Shown: positions 1 through 8,285 of the stretch, one piece after another
Position numbering within the stretch: the stretch's first letter is position 1
Layout: every line of letters starts with the position of its first letter
Source: UBA5109 sp038148755
GTDB taxonomy: Bacteria > Pseudomonadota > Gammaproteobacteria > Pseudomonadales > Pseudohongiellaceae
Assembly: GCA_038148755.1 (NCBI GenBank)
Contig: JAYQWA010000003.1
Coordinates: forward strand, 124,001-188,000
Reading direction: 5' to 3'
Length of the DNA: 64,000 nt
Position numbers and translations under genes: made by a program
The notes under the pieces: generated by a model
Databases searched by the model: none
Told to the model about the DNA's origin: nothing
Seen by the model: only the letters and a program-made list of their open reading frames with translations

Positions 1-658
1 AGTCAGCTTCAGAAAAATTCAAATTCATGCCGGGTAAATCTGCGGCCTCATAACGCCAGCGTTGACCCGGCGTTGCACCAAACAGGCTGACATACCAATC
101 TTGTGCCTGCTCAACCTGTCCTGCAGGCAGGTAAAAATGCAAATGATGGGTGACAATCGGTGCCGTTAACCTTTGATTATGTCTTTCAGCCATGGCGTAG
201 TTGTAGCCATTCTGCACCGAAAAACCGATATTGGTCGCCAGCTTGTCGTCAAATAATTCCATGCGCTCACCGCTGGGCGAATAGACTGAAGCAATACCAG
301 GAAATTCTTCATTATATTCAAGCTCAAAACCTTGTTGTTCGAGGGCCAGCAGTGATTCAACCCGAAAGGCAACATGATTAACCACTGAGCCTTCAGTACC
401 CTCAGAAGTATCACCGTTGCTCAGCATGATAATCACACCGGGAAACTGCACCATGGTCACGATTTCTGCATTTATTTCGTTGCCGCCGAGTGCTAACCAG
501 AATGCTTTTTCACGATCAACATCAGCAACGTAATAATGCAGGTGGCCCATGGTGACACCGCTGGCATTGTTCTGCAGAAGTTCTGCTTGCGCAGTGCCGA
601 TACTGAGAAGACAGGAAAGTATTGTTAGGGATAATAATTGATAGACAGTGCTTTTCAT
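1..658 (-). CDS. Exported VOC (glyoxalase/bleomycin-resistance fold) protein, 3' end outside window
   Basis: The reading frame opens at ATG 658 and runs off the left edge without a stop, giving at least 219 residues. The first ~25 residues are a Sec signal peptide (hydrophobic LLSLTILSCLLSIGTAQA). Two VOC-like modules follow: one begins near GHLHYYVADVDREKAFW, and the second near THHLHFYLPAGQVEQAQDWY, each with the beta-alpha-beta-beta-beta signature and a His at the expected metal position. VOC proteins bind a divalent metal and act as lyases, dioxygenases, isomerases or binding proteins; the substrate cannot be told. A periplasmic VOC protein is less usual than a cytosolic one. It lies 31 bp downstream of the MBL gene on the same strand, so co-transcription is likely. 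Confidence 0.75.
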   Translation of the reverse strand, partial: MKSTVYQLLSLTILSCLLSIGTAQAELLQNNASGVTMGHLHYYVADVDREKAFWLALGGNEINAEIVTMVQFPGVIIMLSNGDTSEGTEGSVVNHVAFRVESLLALEQQGFELEYNEEFPGIASVYSPSGERMELFDDKLATNIGFSVQNGYNYAMAERHNQRLTAPIVTHHLHFYLPAGQVEQAQDWYVSLFGATPGQRWRYEAADLPGMNLNFSEAD

Positions 659-689
659 AAACCTACCTTTTTACGTGACAAGTAGCTGC

Positions 690-1583
690 TTAGTCGTAAT
701 ATGCCGGGGCTTTACGCTGAGCCTGATGAGCGAAGAGATCATGGCCGATCCATAATTCAGCACCAGTACGTTCAAGAAATGCATCTACTTCTAACCGTGA
801 TTGCTGAGTTTGCGCTTGATCCATTTCGAAAGTAGGCAGTCTGTTCAAGGCGCGTTCTTCCGGGTAATGATAAAGGTCGCCGGAAAGCACAACCGGGCCG
901 GTGTTTGGCAAGTCTACAAAAAGCACTTGATGGCCTGTGGAATGACCTGGCGCTGCTTTCAGGATAACCGTCCCATCACCAAAAACATCGTGTTCATTAT
1001 CATTGATTAAAAGGGTTTCAGTGTTTTTAAGCTCAGCATACATCAATGGGCGTGCGCTGCCACCGGGACTGTCAGAAAACATCAGATCGCGTTCTTCATG
1101 GCGTACCAGCCAGGTTGCTTCCGTAAACATATTGGCGTTGGCTGTGTGATCCCAATGCAGATGAGAAAATGCGAGGTGTGTAATATCGTCAGCTGCATAA
1201 CCGATTGCAGCGAGTTGATCAGTCAGTGAAGGAGCCAGGGTAACAGTCCGTTCAGCACCATCGGGACGGATAATGGTTTGTTGGACACCCGTACCATTGG
1301 GGATCCTTTCGGCATCAGCGATACCGACTGTGTCCCAGAGTAATATGCCATCAGGGTGTTCGATCAGATAGGCAGCGATCGATAACTGGCTGGTTTGTAC
1401 TTCATCATCACTCAGCTGATAGTTCGCCGGATTTGATTCCAGTATGCCGCCATCAATCACATAGAGACGTAAAGCTGTTGAAGCATCATTACTTTGTGCC
1501 AGGGCAGCATTGCCAACACATAAACTTAAAATGATAAATAATCCACGCAGCCAAAGTTTGGATTGTCCTTGCTGTAATGTCAT
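690..1583 (-). CDS. Secreted MBL-fold hydrolase, lactonase-like
   Basis: A 297-residue protein with a Sec signal (hydrophobic stretch ending NAALAQ). The metallo-beta-lactamase fold is shown by SHLHWDHTAN (the HxHxDH dinuclear zinc motif), then PGHSTGHQ, SGDLYHY and a late His in WIGHDLF. This ligand order matches the N-acyl-homoserine lactonase / YtnP-like branch, whose members open lactone rings. The exported location would suit attack on extracellular lactones or esters, but the substrate is inference. The start is supported by a GAGGA ribosome site just upstream. It is transcribed with the VOC gene and diverges from the Tat-type dehydrogenase across a 190-bp AT-rich gap. Confidence 0.82.
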   Translation of the reverse strand: MTLQQGQSKLWLRGLFIILSLCVGNAALAQSNDASTALRLYVIDGGILESNPANYQLSDDEVQTSQLSIAAYLIEHPDGILLWDTVGIADAERIPNGTGVQQTIIRPDGAERTVTLAPSLTDQLAAIGYAADDITHLAFSHLHWDHTANANMFTEATWLVRHEERDLMFSDSPGGSARPLMYAELKNTETLLINDNEHDVFGDGTVILKAAPGHSTGHQVLFVDLPNTGPVVLSGDLYHYPEERALNRLPTFEMDQAQTQQSRLEVDAFLERTGAELWIGHDLFAHQAQRKAPAYYD

Positions 1584-1773
1584 AAGTTTTTCCTCTACTG
1601 CTTGCTGATACCAGGTTAAATTCAGTGATCAGTTAAACTACTGGTTTCAATTCCAATTATCAATAACAGAATGCTCTGGTGTAATATCCCTCAATACCGT
1701 TCTATTATGAATCTTTTATAGGGCAAAAAAAAAAGAAAAATCCAGACTAAAAAACAAGAAAGGTGGAAAAAGC

Positions 1774-3243
1774 ATGTGTACCTGTGGCGATCATCCAGAA
1801 CAAAATAGAACTTTCATCAATGCCGGCCTGTCACGGCGCAAGCTCTTAAAGACCAGTGCTGCCGCGATTGTTTCAGGTGGCGCAGCAAGCATGCTGGGAC
1901 AACCGGCTTTGGCGCAGTCAGGGTCAGGCACTGTGCGGCGAAGTGCCACTGGCGCACCAGCACCGCGGACAGATGCGGCCAATGAGGTGATTTTCTGGGG
2001 TAGAGGTGAAGATACCTCTCCAGATATCGCTGCAGCTATTGCAGCCGAGCGGCAGACCACAAGTCGCACCGCAGGCATGCAGTTTAAGGCTCAGGTACGC
2101 TATCAAAATGCTTTAACCACGGAAACCTTAACGCTCAAGCCAATTCATCCGCTACAGGTTGTTATTCAGAATGAAGCGGTACAAGTCTGTTACTCGGCAG
2201 CCTTTCAGCTTGATACTTCAAGAACGCAGGAAAATGCCATGGTTGCCGGACATGGTGGTGTTGGCCGGGTGATTGAAGTCGGTTCCGCAGTCAAGCGTGT
2301 GCAGGTTGGTGACCGGGTTATTCTTTCTGCAACCCCTAATTGCGGGGTTTGCGGACAATGTCTACGCGGGCATGGTGATAACTGTGTGGTTCGTTTGCCT
2401 GCGCTTTCTACGGCAACGATGTCTGATGGCACGCCGGTATATATGACGGCCCCACCCATGGGACCAGCAGGGCATTCTGAAATACTGGTCGCGGATGAAG
2501 AGTGGGTAGTGCCGGTTTTCACCGATTTGCCGGCAGCTGAACTGTCGATGTTAATCTGCCCACCGGCTGTTGGTCTGGGAATTACAACCATTAAACATCC
2601 GGTTGAAGTGGGTTCTGATGTGGTCATCTTCGGACTTGGGCCTCTGGGTATTGGTGCTGTACAGGGGGCACGCATCCAGGGTGCGGAAAAAATTATTGGC
2701 ATAGAACCGATTGCCTACCGCCGGGAACTGGCAATGCAGCTGGGTGCTACCCATGTGCTTGACCCGAATGATTTCCAGGGCAATGAACTGGTAGAAGCCA
2801 TTCTGGAATTAACGCCTGACGGTATTGCGGATAGCAGGCATTATCTTGGGGAGCGTCAGAATGGTGCTTTGTACGCCATTGAGGCAACAGCGGCAGCGCA
2901 ATATCCCTTGGCACCGGGCGTGGAAGCGGCTCCCGAAGATGTGAATATTTTTGAGCAGGTTTTTGCGTCTGTGCGCAGTGGTGGTTATGTCACGACGGCC
3001 GGATTTCCGCGAGGCAACGTGAACTCCAGACTGGTGGCCTGGAACAATAAGACAATTTCCGGCGGTAACTTCCCGGGGCTTAATGTACTCAGTGACCTGC
3101 CGAAGTTTATCAGCCTGGTTGAGCGTGGCATGTTTGATGCGAAATCGATGATAGGTAAAGTGTATGGCCCTGATGAAATGCTGGAAGCCCTGGTTGGTGC
3201 TGTGAGCAGGGAAGTGCTGACTACGGTCGTTGATTTTACCTAG
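1774..3243 (+). CDS. Tat-exported zinc-dependent alcohol dehydrogenase (MDR family)
   Basis: A 489-residue medium-chain dehydrogenase. Residues 20-26 (SRRKLLK) and the following Ala-rich segment ending LGQPALAQ form a twin-arginine signal. The GroES-like domain carries GHGGVGRVIEVGS and the structural zinc cysteines in NCGVCGQCLRGHGDNC. The Rossmann part has GLGPLGIGAVQGA for NAD(P). The family oxidises alcohols or aldehydes with NAD(P). Tat export would deliver a folded enzyme with its cofactor to the periplasm, which is unusual for a nicotinamide-dependent enzyme. An AGGTGG ribosome site precedes the ATG. The next gene starts 33 bp downstream on the same strand, so these may form an operon with the shikimate-dehydrogenase-like gene and the permease. 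Confidence 0.85.
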   Translation: MCTCGDHPEQNRTFINAGLSRRKLLKTSAAAIVSGGAASMLGQPALAQSGSGTVRRSATGAPAPRTDAANEVIFWGRGEDTSPDIAAAIAAERQTTSRTAGMQFKAQVRYQNALTTETLTLKPIHPLQVVIQNEAVQVCYSAAFQLDTSRTQENAMVAGHGGVGRVIEVGSAVKRVQVGDRVILSATPNCGVCGQCLRGHGDNCVVRLPALSTATMSDGTPVYMTAPPMGPAGHSEILVADEEWVVPVFTDLPAAELSMLICPPAVGLGITTIKHPVEVGSDVVIFGLGPLGIGAVQGARIQGAEKIIGIEPIAYRRELAMQLGATHVLDPNDFQGNELVEAILELTPDGIADSRHYLGERQNGALYAIEATAAAQYPLAPGVEAAPEDVNIFEQVFASVRSGGYVTTAGFPRGNVNSRLVAWNNKTISGGNFPGLNVLSDLPKFISLVERGMFDAKSMIGKVYGPDEMLEALVGAVSREVLTTVVDFT

Positions 3244-3276
3244 TGGGACAGTGTTCTTAAGAACCGGAGCTTTTAC

Positions 3277-4140
3277 ATGCCATTAAAATTGGGGCTGTTG
3301 GGTTCCGGTATTTCACATTCCAGGATGCCTTTATTACAAAAGCATCTGGGAAAAATCAGTGGTCTTGATATTGATTACCAGTTACTGGACGAGCCGGATC
3401 ATCAGCTCGATCCATTAAAAAAAATCTGGCAAATCCAGCAACAGGGTTTTCAGGGTATCAATGTCACTCATCCTTTTAAGCAAAAAATTGTTGAGGTTGT
3501 TGCGCGCTCCTATATTGCCGGGCATGAAGCAATAGGTTCCTACAATACCTTACGCTTTATTGAGGGGGATATTGTTGGGGCCAATACGGATTATTCCGGG
3601 TTTATTCGTGCGTACCAATATGTTCGAGGTGAGGAACAACCCGGGAAGGTTTTCATGGCAGGTGCAGGCGGTGTCGGCAGAGCGGTTGCCTGTGCTCTAG
3701 TGGAATTGGGTTGTGAACGCTTGATAATTTATGACCCGGTACTGGCGCAGGCTGAGTCTTTGGCGAATTCATTATCACTGAAAAACATTGATATCCTTGT
3801 TGCAGAGCCGGATGAGAAAGCCGAATTAATACGTGTATCTGACGGCCTGGTTAATTGCAGCAATCTTGGTATGCATAAATATCCTGGCTCTGCTTTTAAC
3901 GCTGAACTGATTGATTCACAGCGCTGGGCTTTTGATGCTGTATACACGCCCCTGGAAACTGAATTTATGTCCGCCTGCCGTGAAAGTGACTTACAGTGTA
4001 TTTCGGGTTTTTATCTTTGGCTGTTTCAGGGGCTGGAAGCATTCAAAATTTTTACCGGAAAAGAAATAAACTTCAATCAGGATCTGGTTGATGTCGCAAG
4101 TGGTTGGTTTGATCTGAAAGTAGCCGAAGCAAATATCTAA
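3277..4140 (+). CDS. Shikimate/quinate dehydrogenase family protein
   Basis: 287 residues, the usual AroE length. The substrate-binding domain has the serine pair in GSGISHSRMP, GINVTHPFKQK with the catalytic Lys, and GANTDYSGF with the catalytic Asp. The NAD(P) domain has AGAGGVGRAVA. All catalytic positions known for the family are kept. AroE interconverts 3-dehydroshikimate and shikimate; paralogues act on quinate or related cyclic polyols. It sits between a Tat-type dehydrogenase and an MHS-family permease of the kind that includes the shikimate carrier ShiA. This suggests a catabolic or salvage copy rather than the housekeeping biosynthetic gene, but this is inference from context. Confidence 0.85.
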   Translation: MPLKLGLLGSGISHSRMPLLQKHLGKISGLDIDYQLLDEPDHQLDPLKKIWQIQQQGFQGINVTHPFKQKIVEVVARSYIAGHEAIGSYNTLRFIEGDIVGANTDYSGFIRAYQYVRGEEQPGKVFMAGAGGVGRAVACALVELGCERLIIYDPVLAQAESLANSLSLKNIDILVAEPDEKAELIRVSDGLVNCSNLGMHKYPGSAFNAELIDSQRWAFDAVYTPLETEFMSACRESDLQCISGFYLWLFQGLEAFKIFTGKEINFNQDLVDVASGWFDLKVAEANI

Positions 4141-4161
4141 ATGAACTAGCATAGAATCCTT

Positions 4162-5502
4162 ATGGAACAATCGACTAATAATGAGCCTTATGGGGTGCAT
4201 CAAACCAGAAAAGCCACAGCGAGTGGCTGGATAGGTTCTGCGCTGGAGTACTATGACTTTTTTATTTATGCCACAGCGGCAGCTTTAGTCTTTCCCCAAA
4301 TTTTCTTTCCCTCTGCTGATCCCAAGGTCGCCATTGTGGCATCGCTGGCAACTTACGGTGTGGGTTATGTTGCACGACCCATCGGTGCCATTTTTCTGGG
4401 GTACTGGGGGGACACACATGGCAGAAAAAAAGTCTTGCTGTTGTGCATGTTTTTGATGGGCGGTTCTACTTTTTTAGTGGGGCTTTTACCAACTTATGAA
4501 CAAATTGGCTGGTATGCGCCATTATTGCTTGTGATTTTACGTTTAACTCAGGGCTTCGCTGTTGCAGGTGAAATTTCCGGTGCCAGCACGATGATTCTGG
4601 AACATGCGCCTTATGGACAGCGTGGTTTCTTTGCCAGCTTTACCTTGCAAGGTGTGCAAGCCGGTCAAATTATTGCGGCTGCAGTTTTTCTGCCATTGGC
4701 CTATTTTATGGACGACAGTGTATTTACTACTTGGGGTTGGCGGATTCCTTTTCTGCTGAGCTTTATTGTGATTTATGCCGGCTATCTCATACGACGTAAT
4801 GTAGATGAAACGCCTGCCTTTAAAGAAGAGCAGGAGCAAGGCGAGGTAATTAAAATCCCTTTACTGGAGGCATTAAGGTTTCACTGGGCGGATATGTTTC
4901 GTGTTGTGTTGATGTCACTGATGAATGTTATCCCGGTGGTTGCAACAATATTCGGTGCGGCTTATGCCGTGCAGGAAAGTTACGGTATTGGTTTCGATAA
5001 TACTGTTTACCTCTGGATACCGGTGATTGGTAATATTGTTGCGGTTATTGTTATCCCTTTTGTCGGTAAACTTTCCGACAAGGTAGGTCGTAGACCGCCA
5101 ATTATTCTAGGGGCATTAGGGTCAGGCTTGCTGTCTTTTGTTTATCTATATGCGATCAGTATCCACAATGTTCCGCTCGCTATTACGATGTCGATACTGA
5201 TGTGGGGAATTGTGTATCAAGGCTACAATGCGATCTTTCCCAGCTTTTATCCCGAACTGTTTCCAACAAAATCCAGGGTATCTGCCATGGCAATTTCACA
5301 GAACCTGGGCACTATGCTCACCGCATTTCTGCCGGCTTTGTTTGTCACTATCGCCCCGCCGGGAACCAGCAATATTCCTCTTGTCATCGGTTCATGCGCA
5401 TTCGCTATAACAATTCTGGTAGCGATTACGGCATACAGTGCAAGAGAAACTTATCGGGTGCACCTGAACGACCTTGGCGAACCAAGGTCTGAATCAGGTT
5501 AA
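4162..5502 (+). CDS. MFS transporter, metabolite:H+ symporter (MHS) type
   Basis: A 446-residue protein with about 12 hydrophobic helices. MHS hallmarks are GSALEYYDFFIYATAAAL in helix 1, GYWGDTHGRKK in the helix 2-3 loop, and GKLSDKVGRRP between helices 8 and 9. MHS members (ShiA, ProP, KgtP, CitA) import organic acids or osmolytes with protons. The gene follows the shikimate-dehydrogenase-like gene by 21 bp, so its substrate may be a cyclic hydroxy acid; this is inference. Its stop overlaps that of the converging PCuAC-like gene by 4 bp, leaving no room for a dedicated terminator. Confidence 0.88.
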   Translation: MEQSTNNEPYGVHQTRKATASGWIGSALEYYDFFIYATAAALVFPQIFFPSADPKVAIVASLATYGVGYVARPIGAIFLGYWGDTHGRKKVLLLCMFLMGGSTFLVGLLPTYEQIGWYAPLLLVILRLTQGFAVAGEISGASTMILEHAPYGQRGFFASFTLQGVQAGQIIAAAVFLPLAYFMDDSVFTTWGWRIPFLLSFIVIYAGYLIRRNVDETPAFKEEQEQGEVIKIPLLEALRFHWADMFRVVLMSLMNVIPVVATIFGAAYAVQESYGIGFDNTVYLWIPVIGNIVAVIVIPFVGKLSDKVGRRPPIILGALGSGLLSFVYLYAISIHNVPLAITMSILMWGIVYQGYNAIFPSFYPELFPTKSRVSAMAISQNLGTMLTAFLPALFVTIAPPGTSNIPLVIGSCAFAITILVAITAYSARETYRVHLNDLGEPRSESG

Positions 5503-6029
5503 AAAGTTGAAAGGTGTTTAATGTTTAACTGAAATTTAACGACATGTTCACTTTCGTTAGGAATGCCGCCACCTTTTTTGATTTCCTGGTTATTGTTAAA
5601 TATGACATATTCTTCAACAAACTCTTCGGCTTCATAGCCACGACGAATGAGCAAGGTCAGATCAAAGGATTCCATATCTGCCATTGTGTCATCAATATCC
5701 GTTAAACGGATATGCGTGCCATCCGCTGACATGGTCAACTGATCACCAGGCTGAATTTCGACAAATTCCAGTTCTTCACTGCCATCGTAAAAAGAGATGC
5801 TGCCAAAAGCTTCACTTTCAGCACTCAATAAGAGCACAGGCTCATAATAAAAATTCATAAAAGTGAAATAGGCATTAACGCTGTCACTCCCTGTTTCGGG
5901 CGCCTCCATATAAGGTTCCGATAAGCCAAAAAATCCGGGTAAGAACAGAGGTTGGGCGACAACTCCCGATTGTACAAAAATTGCTAATAAAGGCAGGGCC
6001 AAAAATTGACTTAATTTTTTTATATTCAT
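5499..6029 (-). CDS. Exported PCuAC-like protein without the copper ligands
   Basis: 176 residues with a Sec signal ending SGVVAQP. The core resembles the PCu(A)C / DUF461 cupredoxin-like copper chaperones: an AYFTF strand at the start, FVEIQPGDQLTMSADGTHIRL where the family has its PGG.H.ML segment, then SFDLTLLIRRG. The family binds Cu(I) through two His and two Met. Here only the His of THIRL is kept, the Met two residues on is Arg, and the upstream His-rich strand is SISFYDG. It is probably a non-copper relative or a structural protein. Assignment rests on pattern similarity only. It is monocistronic and converges on the MHS permease. Confidence 0.55.
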   Translation of the reverse strand: MNIKKLSQFLALPLLAIFVQSGVVAQPLFLPGFFGLSEPYMEAPETGSDSVNAYFTFMNFYYEPVLLLSAESEAFGSISFYDGSEELEFVEIQPGDQLTMSADGTHIRLTDIDDTMADMESFDLTLLIRRGYEAEEFVEEYVIFNNNQEIKKGGGIPNESEHVVKFQLNIKHLSTF

Positions 6030-6069
6030 CGCTTACCTCCTGTTTTTATTTTCAGTATTGTCATGTTTA

Positions 6070-6091
6070 GTTAACTTCTTAAGAAGCTAAC
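6070..6091. promoter_or_regulatory. 22-bp near-perfect palindrome, possible operator
   Basis: GTTAACTTCTTAAGAAGCTAAC reads GTTA-a-CTTCTT / AAGAAG-c-TAAC, symmetrical except for one base pair. It lies about 40 bp upstream of the start of the PCuAC-like gene and downstream of the AMDase-like gene. No T-run follows on either strand, so it does not look like an intrinsic terminator. A dimeric repressor or activator site for the PCuAC-like gene is the simplest reading. Confidence 0.4.
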
Positions 6092-6161
6092 ATTTGGCTT
6101 ATTATATGCAAGTTTTTCATGGTCTTAACCAGACTTTGCTTGATTAAGAACAAGCAGTTTT

Positions 6162-6953
6162 TTAACCCGACAATAATTGCCCATAACCGGGCACCTTCGC
6201 ATTAATGCCAAGCAATTTGGCTCCTTCATAAAGAGCATGCGGCGTGCTGGAAACAGCAGGAAGTCGTGTGTTCCCTTCAACCGGTTCCAGTATGTTCAGT
6301 GTAATCAGGCCACCACAGCTAATCAGAATAGCATCCGCTGCAACTGACTGGGCTGCAACATTGGTACAGAACTCAATGAGTTGCGGGTCAGTTACAGCCA
6401 AAATATCATCGACAGCTTCAATGCCCAGGCCTTGGATATGGGACATAGTGAAATCATGTTGTCCGAGAAAACGAACCAAGCGACTATTTACCTCATCATT
6501 ATAGGCAGTTGCACAAACCACATTACTGGCGCCCACTTCCTGCAGGCCATGAATAATGCCGTTGCTCATGGTTGAGGCAGGCAGCCCGGTAACGTTCTTG
6601 ATGGTGTCTACAATGCGCTCATTAAATTCTCTGCCCTGATAAAAAGTCAGCGAGGTACCCATGACCATAATGGCTTCAACTCCCTGATTAGCCAAACTTT
6701 CAGCCTTTCGAGGAATATCATCAATAACGGAATCATAGCCTTCTGGTGTCATGGTTTTCAGATCGACATTATCGATAACAAATTCAACCTGGTCTCCGTA
6801 GAGTGAGAGTCCTTCTTCCGGGACGCCACGGTCAATAACAGGAAAAATCAGTCCCAGTCGCCGTTTCCCCTGCGCTAAGCCTGATTGCAAGCTGAAAGGC
6901 GCAACGGCACTTGCGGCAAGTAATTTGTTAAGAGAGCGTCTTGTTATTGTCAT
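6162..6953 (-). CDS. Tat-exported arylmalonate decarboxylase / Asp-Glu racemase superfamily protein
   Basis: 263 residues from the ATG at 6953, which has an AGGAAGGA ribosome site; longer in-frame starts would bury it. Residues 1-29 form a Tat signal (TRRSLNKLLAASA). The body aligns well with Bordetella arylmalonate decarboxylase as I recall it: TPEGYDSVI, MVMGTSLTFYQG, ATAYNDEVNSRL, AILISCGGLITL, PGYGQLL. The decarboxylase uses one Cys (C188) and has Gly at 74, where racemases have a second Cys. Here Gly99 and Cys213 fall at those positions with a constant offset of 25. This argues for cofactor-free decarboxylase-type chemistry rather than racemisation. Maleate isomerases are alternative relatives. 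Substrate unknown; location probably periplasmic. Confidence 0.78.
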   Translation of the reverse strand: MTITRRSLNKLLAASAVAPFSLQSGLAQGKRRLGLIFPVIDRGVPEEGLSLYGDQVEFVIDNVDLKTMTPEGYDSVIDDIPRKAESLANQGVEAIMVMGTSLTFYQGREFNERIVDTIKNVTGLPASTMSNGIIHGLQEVGASNVVCATAYNDEVNSRLVRFLGQHDFTMSHIQGLGIEAVDDILAVTDPQLIEFCTNVAAQSVAADAILISCGGLITLNILEPVEGNTRLPAVSSTPHALYEGAKLLGINAKVPGYGQLLSG

Positions 6954-7129
6954 TTTGAGTCCTTCCTGTAATACATAATGCCCTAGGCTATACCAGCAGA
7001 TTATAAAAGTCATTTTTGCTGGAAGTAATAATAGTTTGGTTTTACGTTTGTCCGGGTTTGCAGCAGATTCACGCTTGCGTTATGCGATATCACAGGCTTT
7101 AATCGCTGCTTGAAAACGTAACAAGGATA

Positions 7130-8257
7130 ATGAAAATGTCAGAATATACGCCCCCTTTTCGCGCCGACCATGTTGGCAGTCTGCTGCGTGCAGATAGTGT
7201 CAAACATGCTCGTAAAGCTTTTTATGAAGATAAATCCATCAGTGCTGAGGAGCTGTCAGCAGTAGAAGATGAAGCCATTCGTGATCTGGTCAAAATGCAG
7301 GAAGAAGTCGGCCTGCAGGCGTTAACTGATGGTGAGACCAGGCGTTCGTTCTGGCACTATGACTTTATGGGAGAGCTGACCGGGTTTGAACTGGAAGAGC
7401 GGGATGATGGTATTCCCTTTGCCGGAGTCAAACTGCGACCGATTTTTCCTACCATTACAAGCAAACTCGATTTTCCTGACGATCACCCACATCTGGATCA
7501 TTTTAAATATCTTGCTTCCATTTCATCTGTTACACCGAAGATTTCGATCCCCGGCCCGAGTTGTTGTCATTTCCGTACTGCACCGGCTGATATCAAGCCG
7601 GCAGAATATGCTGACCCTGAAATATTAATGGCCGATATTGCCGCGACCTATAAAAAGGCTGTGCAGGCTTTTTATGATGCCGGTTGTCGCTATTTACAGA
7701 TGGACGATATTTTCTTTGCCTATTTGTGTGATCCGAAACATCGTGCGGCCAAGCAGGCCGATGGCCAAGATCCGGACTGGTTAATTGATCGTTATGCCTG
7801 GATGATGCATGAAGCAATTAAAGATCGGCCGGCAGATATGGTTATTGGCATGCATATGTGTCGCGGAAATTTCCGCTCCACCCATGCAGCAGAAGGCGCA
7901 TATGATCCTGCAGCCGATGCTGTATTCAACAAAACCGGCGTGGATATCTTCTTTATGGAATATGACACGGAGCGAGCCGGTGGTCTAGAACCATTACGGT
8001 TGCTGGCAAAAGGCAAGCAAAGAGTGTTGCCTGGGTTTATCACAACCAAAACCAATGAAATGGAATCCATTGATGAGCTGAAAAAACAATTTGAGGAAGC
8101 TGGCAAATATGCGGATATGGATCAGTTGGGTATTGCGCCGCAGTGTGGATTTGCCTCTACGGAAGAAGGCAACAATATCAGTTTTGATGATCAGCGCCGT
8201 AAACTGGAACTGGTTGTTAAAACCGCTGAAGCTATCTGGGGTAGTGTGACCGCCTGA
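7130..8257 (+). CDS. MetE C-terminal-domain-like cobalamin-independent methyltransferase family protein
   Basis: 375 residues, matching the stand-alone catalytic half of cobalamin-independent methionine synthase (YxjG/YxjH-like). It begins with FRADHVGSLLR, typical of this subfamily. All zinc ligands can be placed: GMHMCRG (His and Cys), FFMEYD (Glu) and PQCGFAS (Cys). The family activates a thiol on zinc for alkyl transfer; relatives include methionine synthases and the epoxyalkane:CoM transferase. In this catabolic setting it may transfer or remove a methyl group rather than make methionine, which is inference. AAGGA precedes the ATG. It is followed after 28 bp by the hydroxy-acid oxidase gene, so the two are probably co-transcribed. 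Confidence 0.82.
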   Translation: MKMSEYTPPFRADHVGSLLRADSVKHARKAFYEDKSISAEELSAVEDEAIRDLVKMQEEVGLQALTDGETRRSFWHYDFMGELTGFELEERDDGIPFAGVKLRPIFPTITSKLDFPDDHPHLDHFKYLASISSVTPKISIPGPSCCHFRTAPADIKPAEYADPEILMADIAATYKKAVQAFYDAGCRYLQMDDIFFAYLCDPKHRAAKQADGQDPDWLIDRYAWMMHEAIKDRPADMVIGMHMCRGNFRSTHAAEGAYDPAADAVFNKTGVDIFFMEYDTERAGGLEPLRLLAKGKQRVLPGFITTKTNEMESIDELKKQFEEAGKYADMDQLGIAPQCGFASTEEGNNISFDDQRRKLELVVKTAEAIWGSVTA

Positions 8258-8285
8258 CATTGGGCTTAAGTTTACGGAGAAGAGC

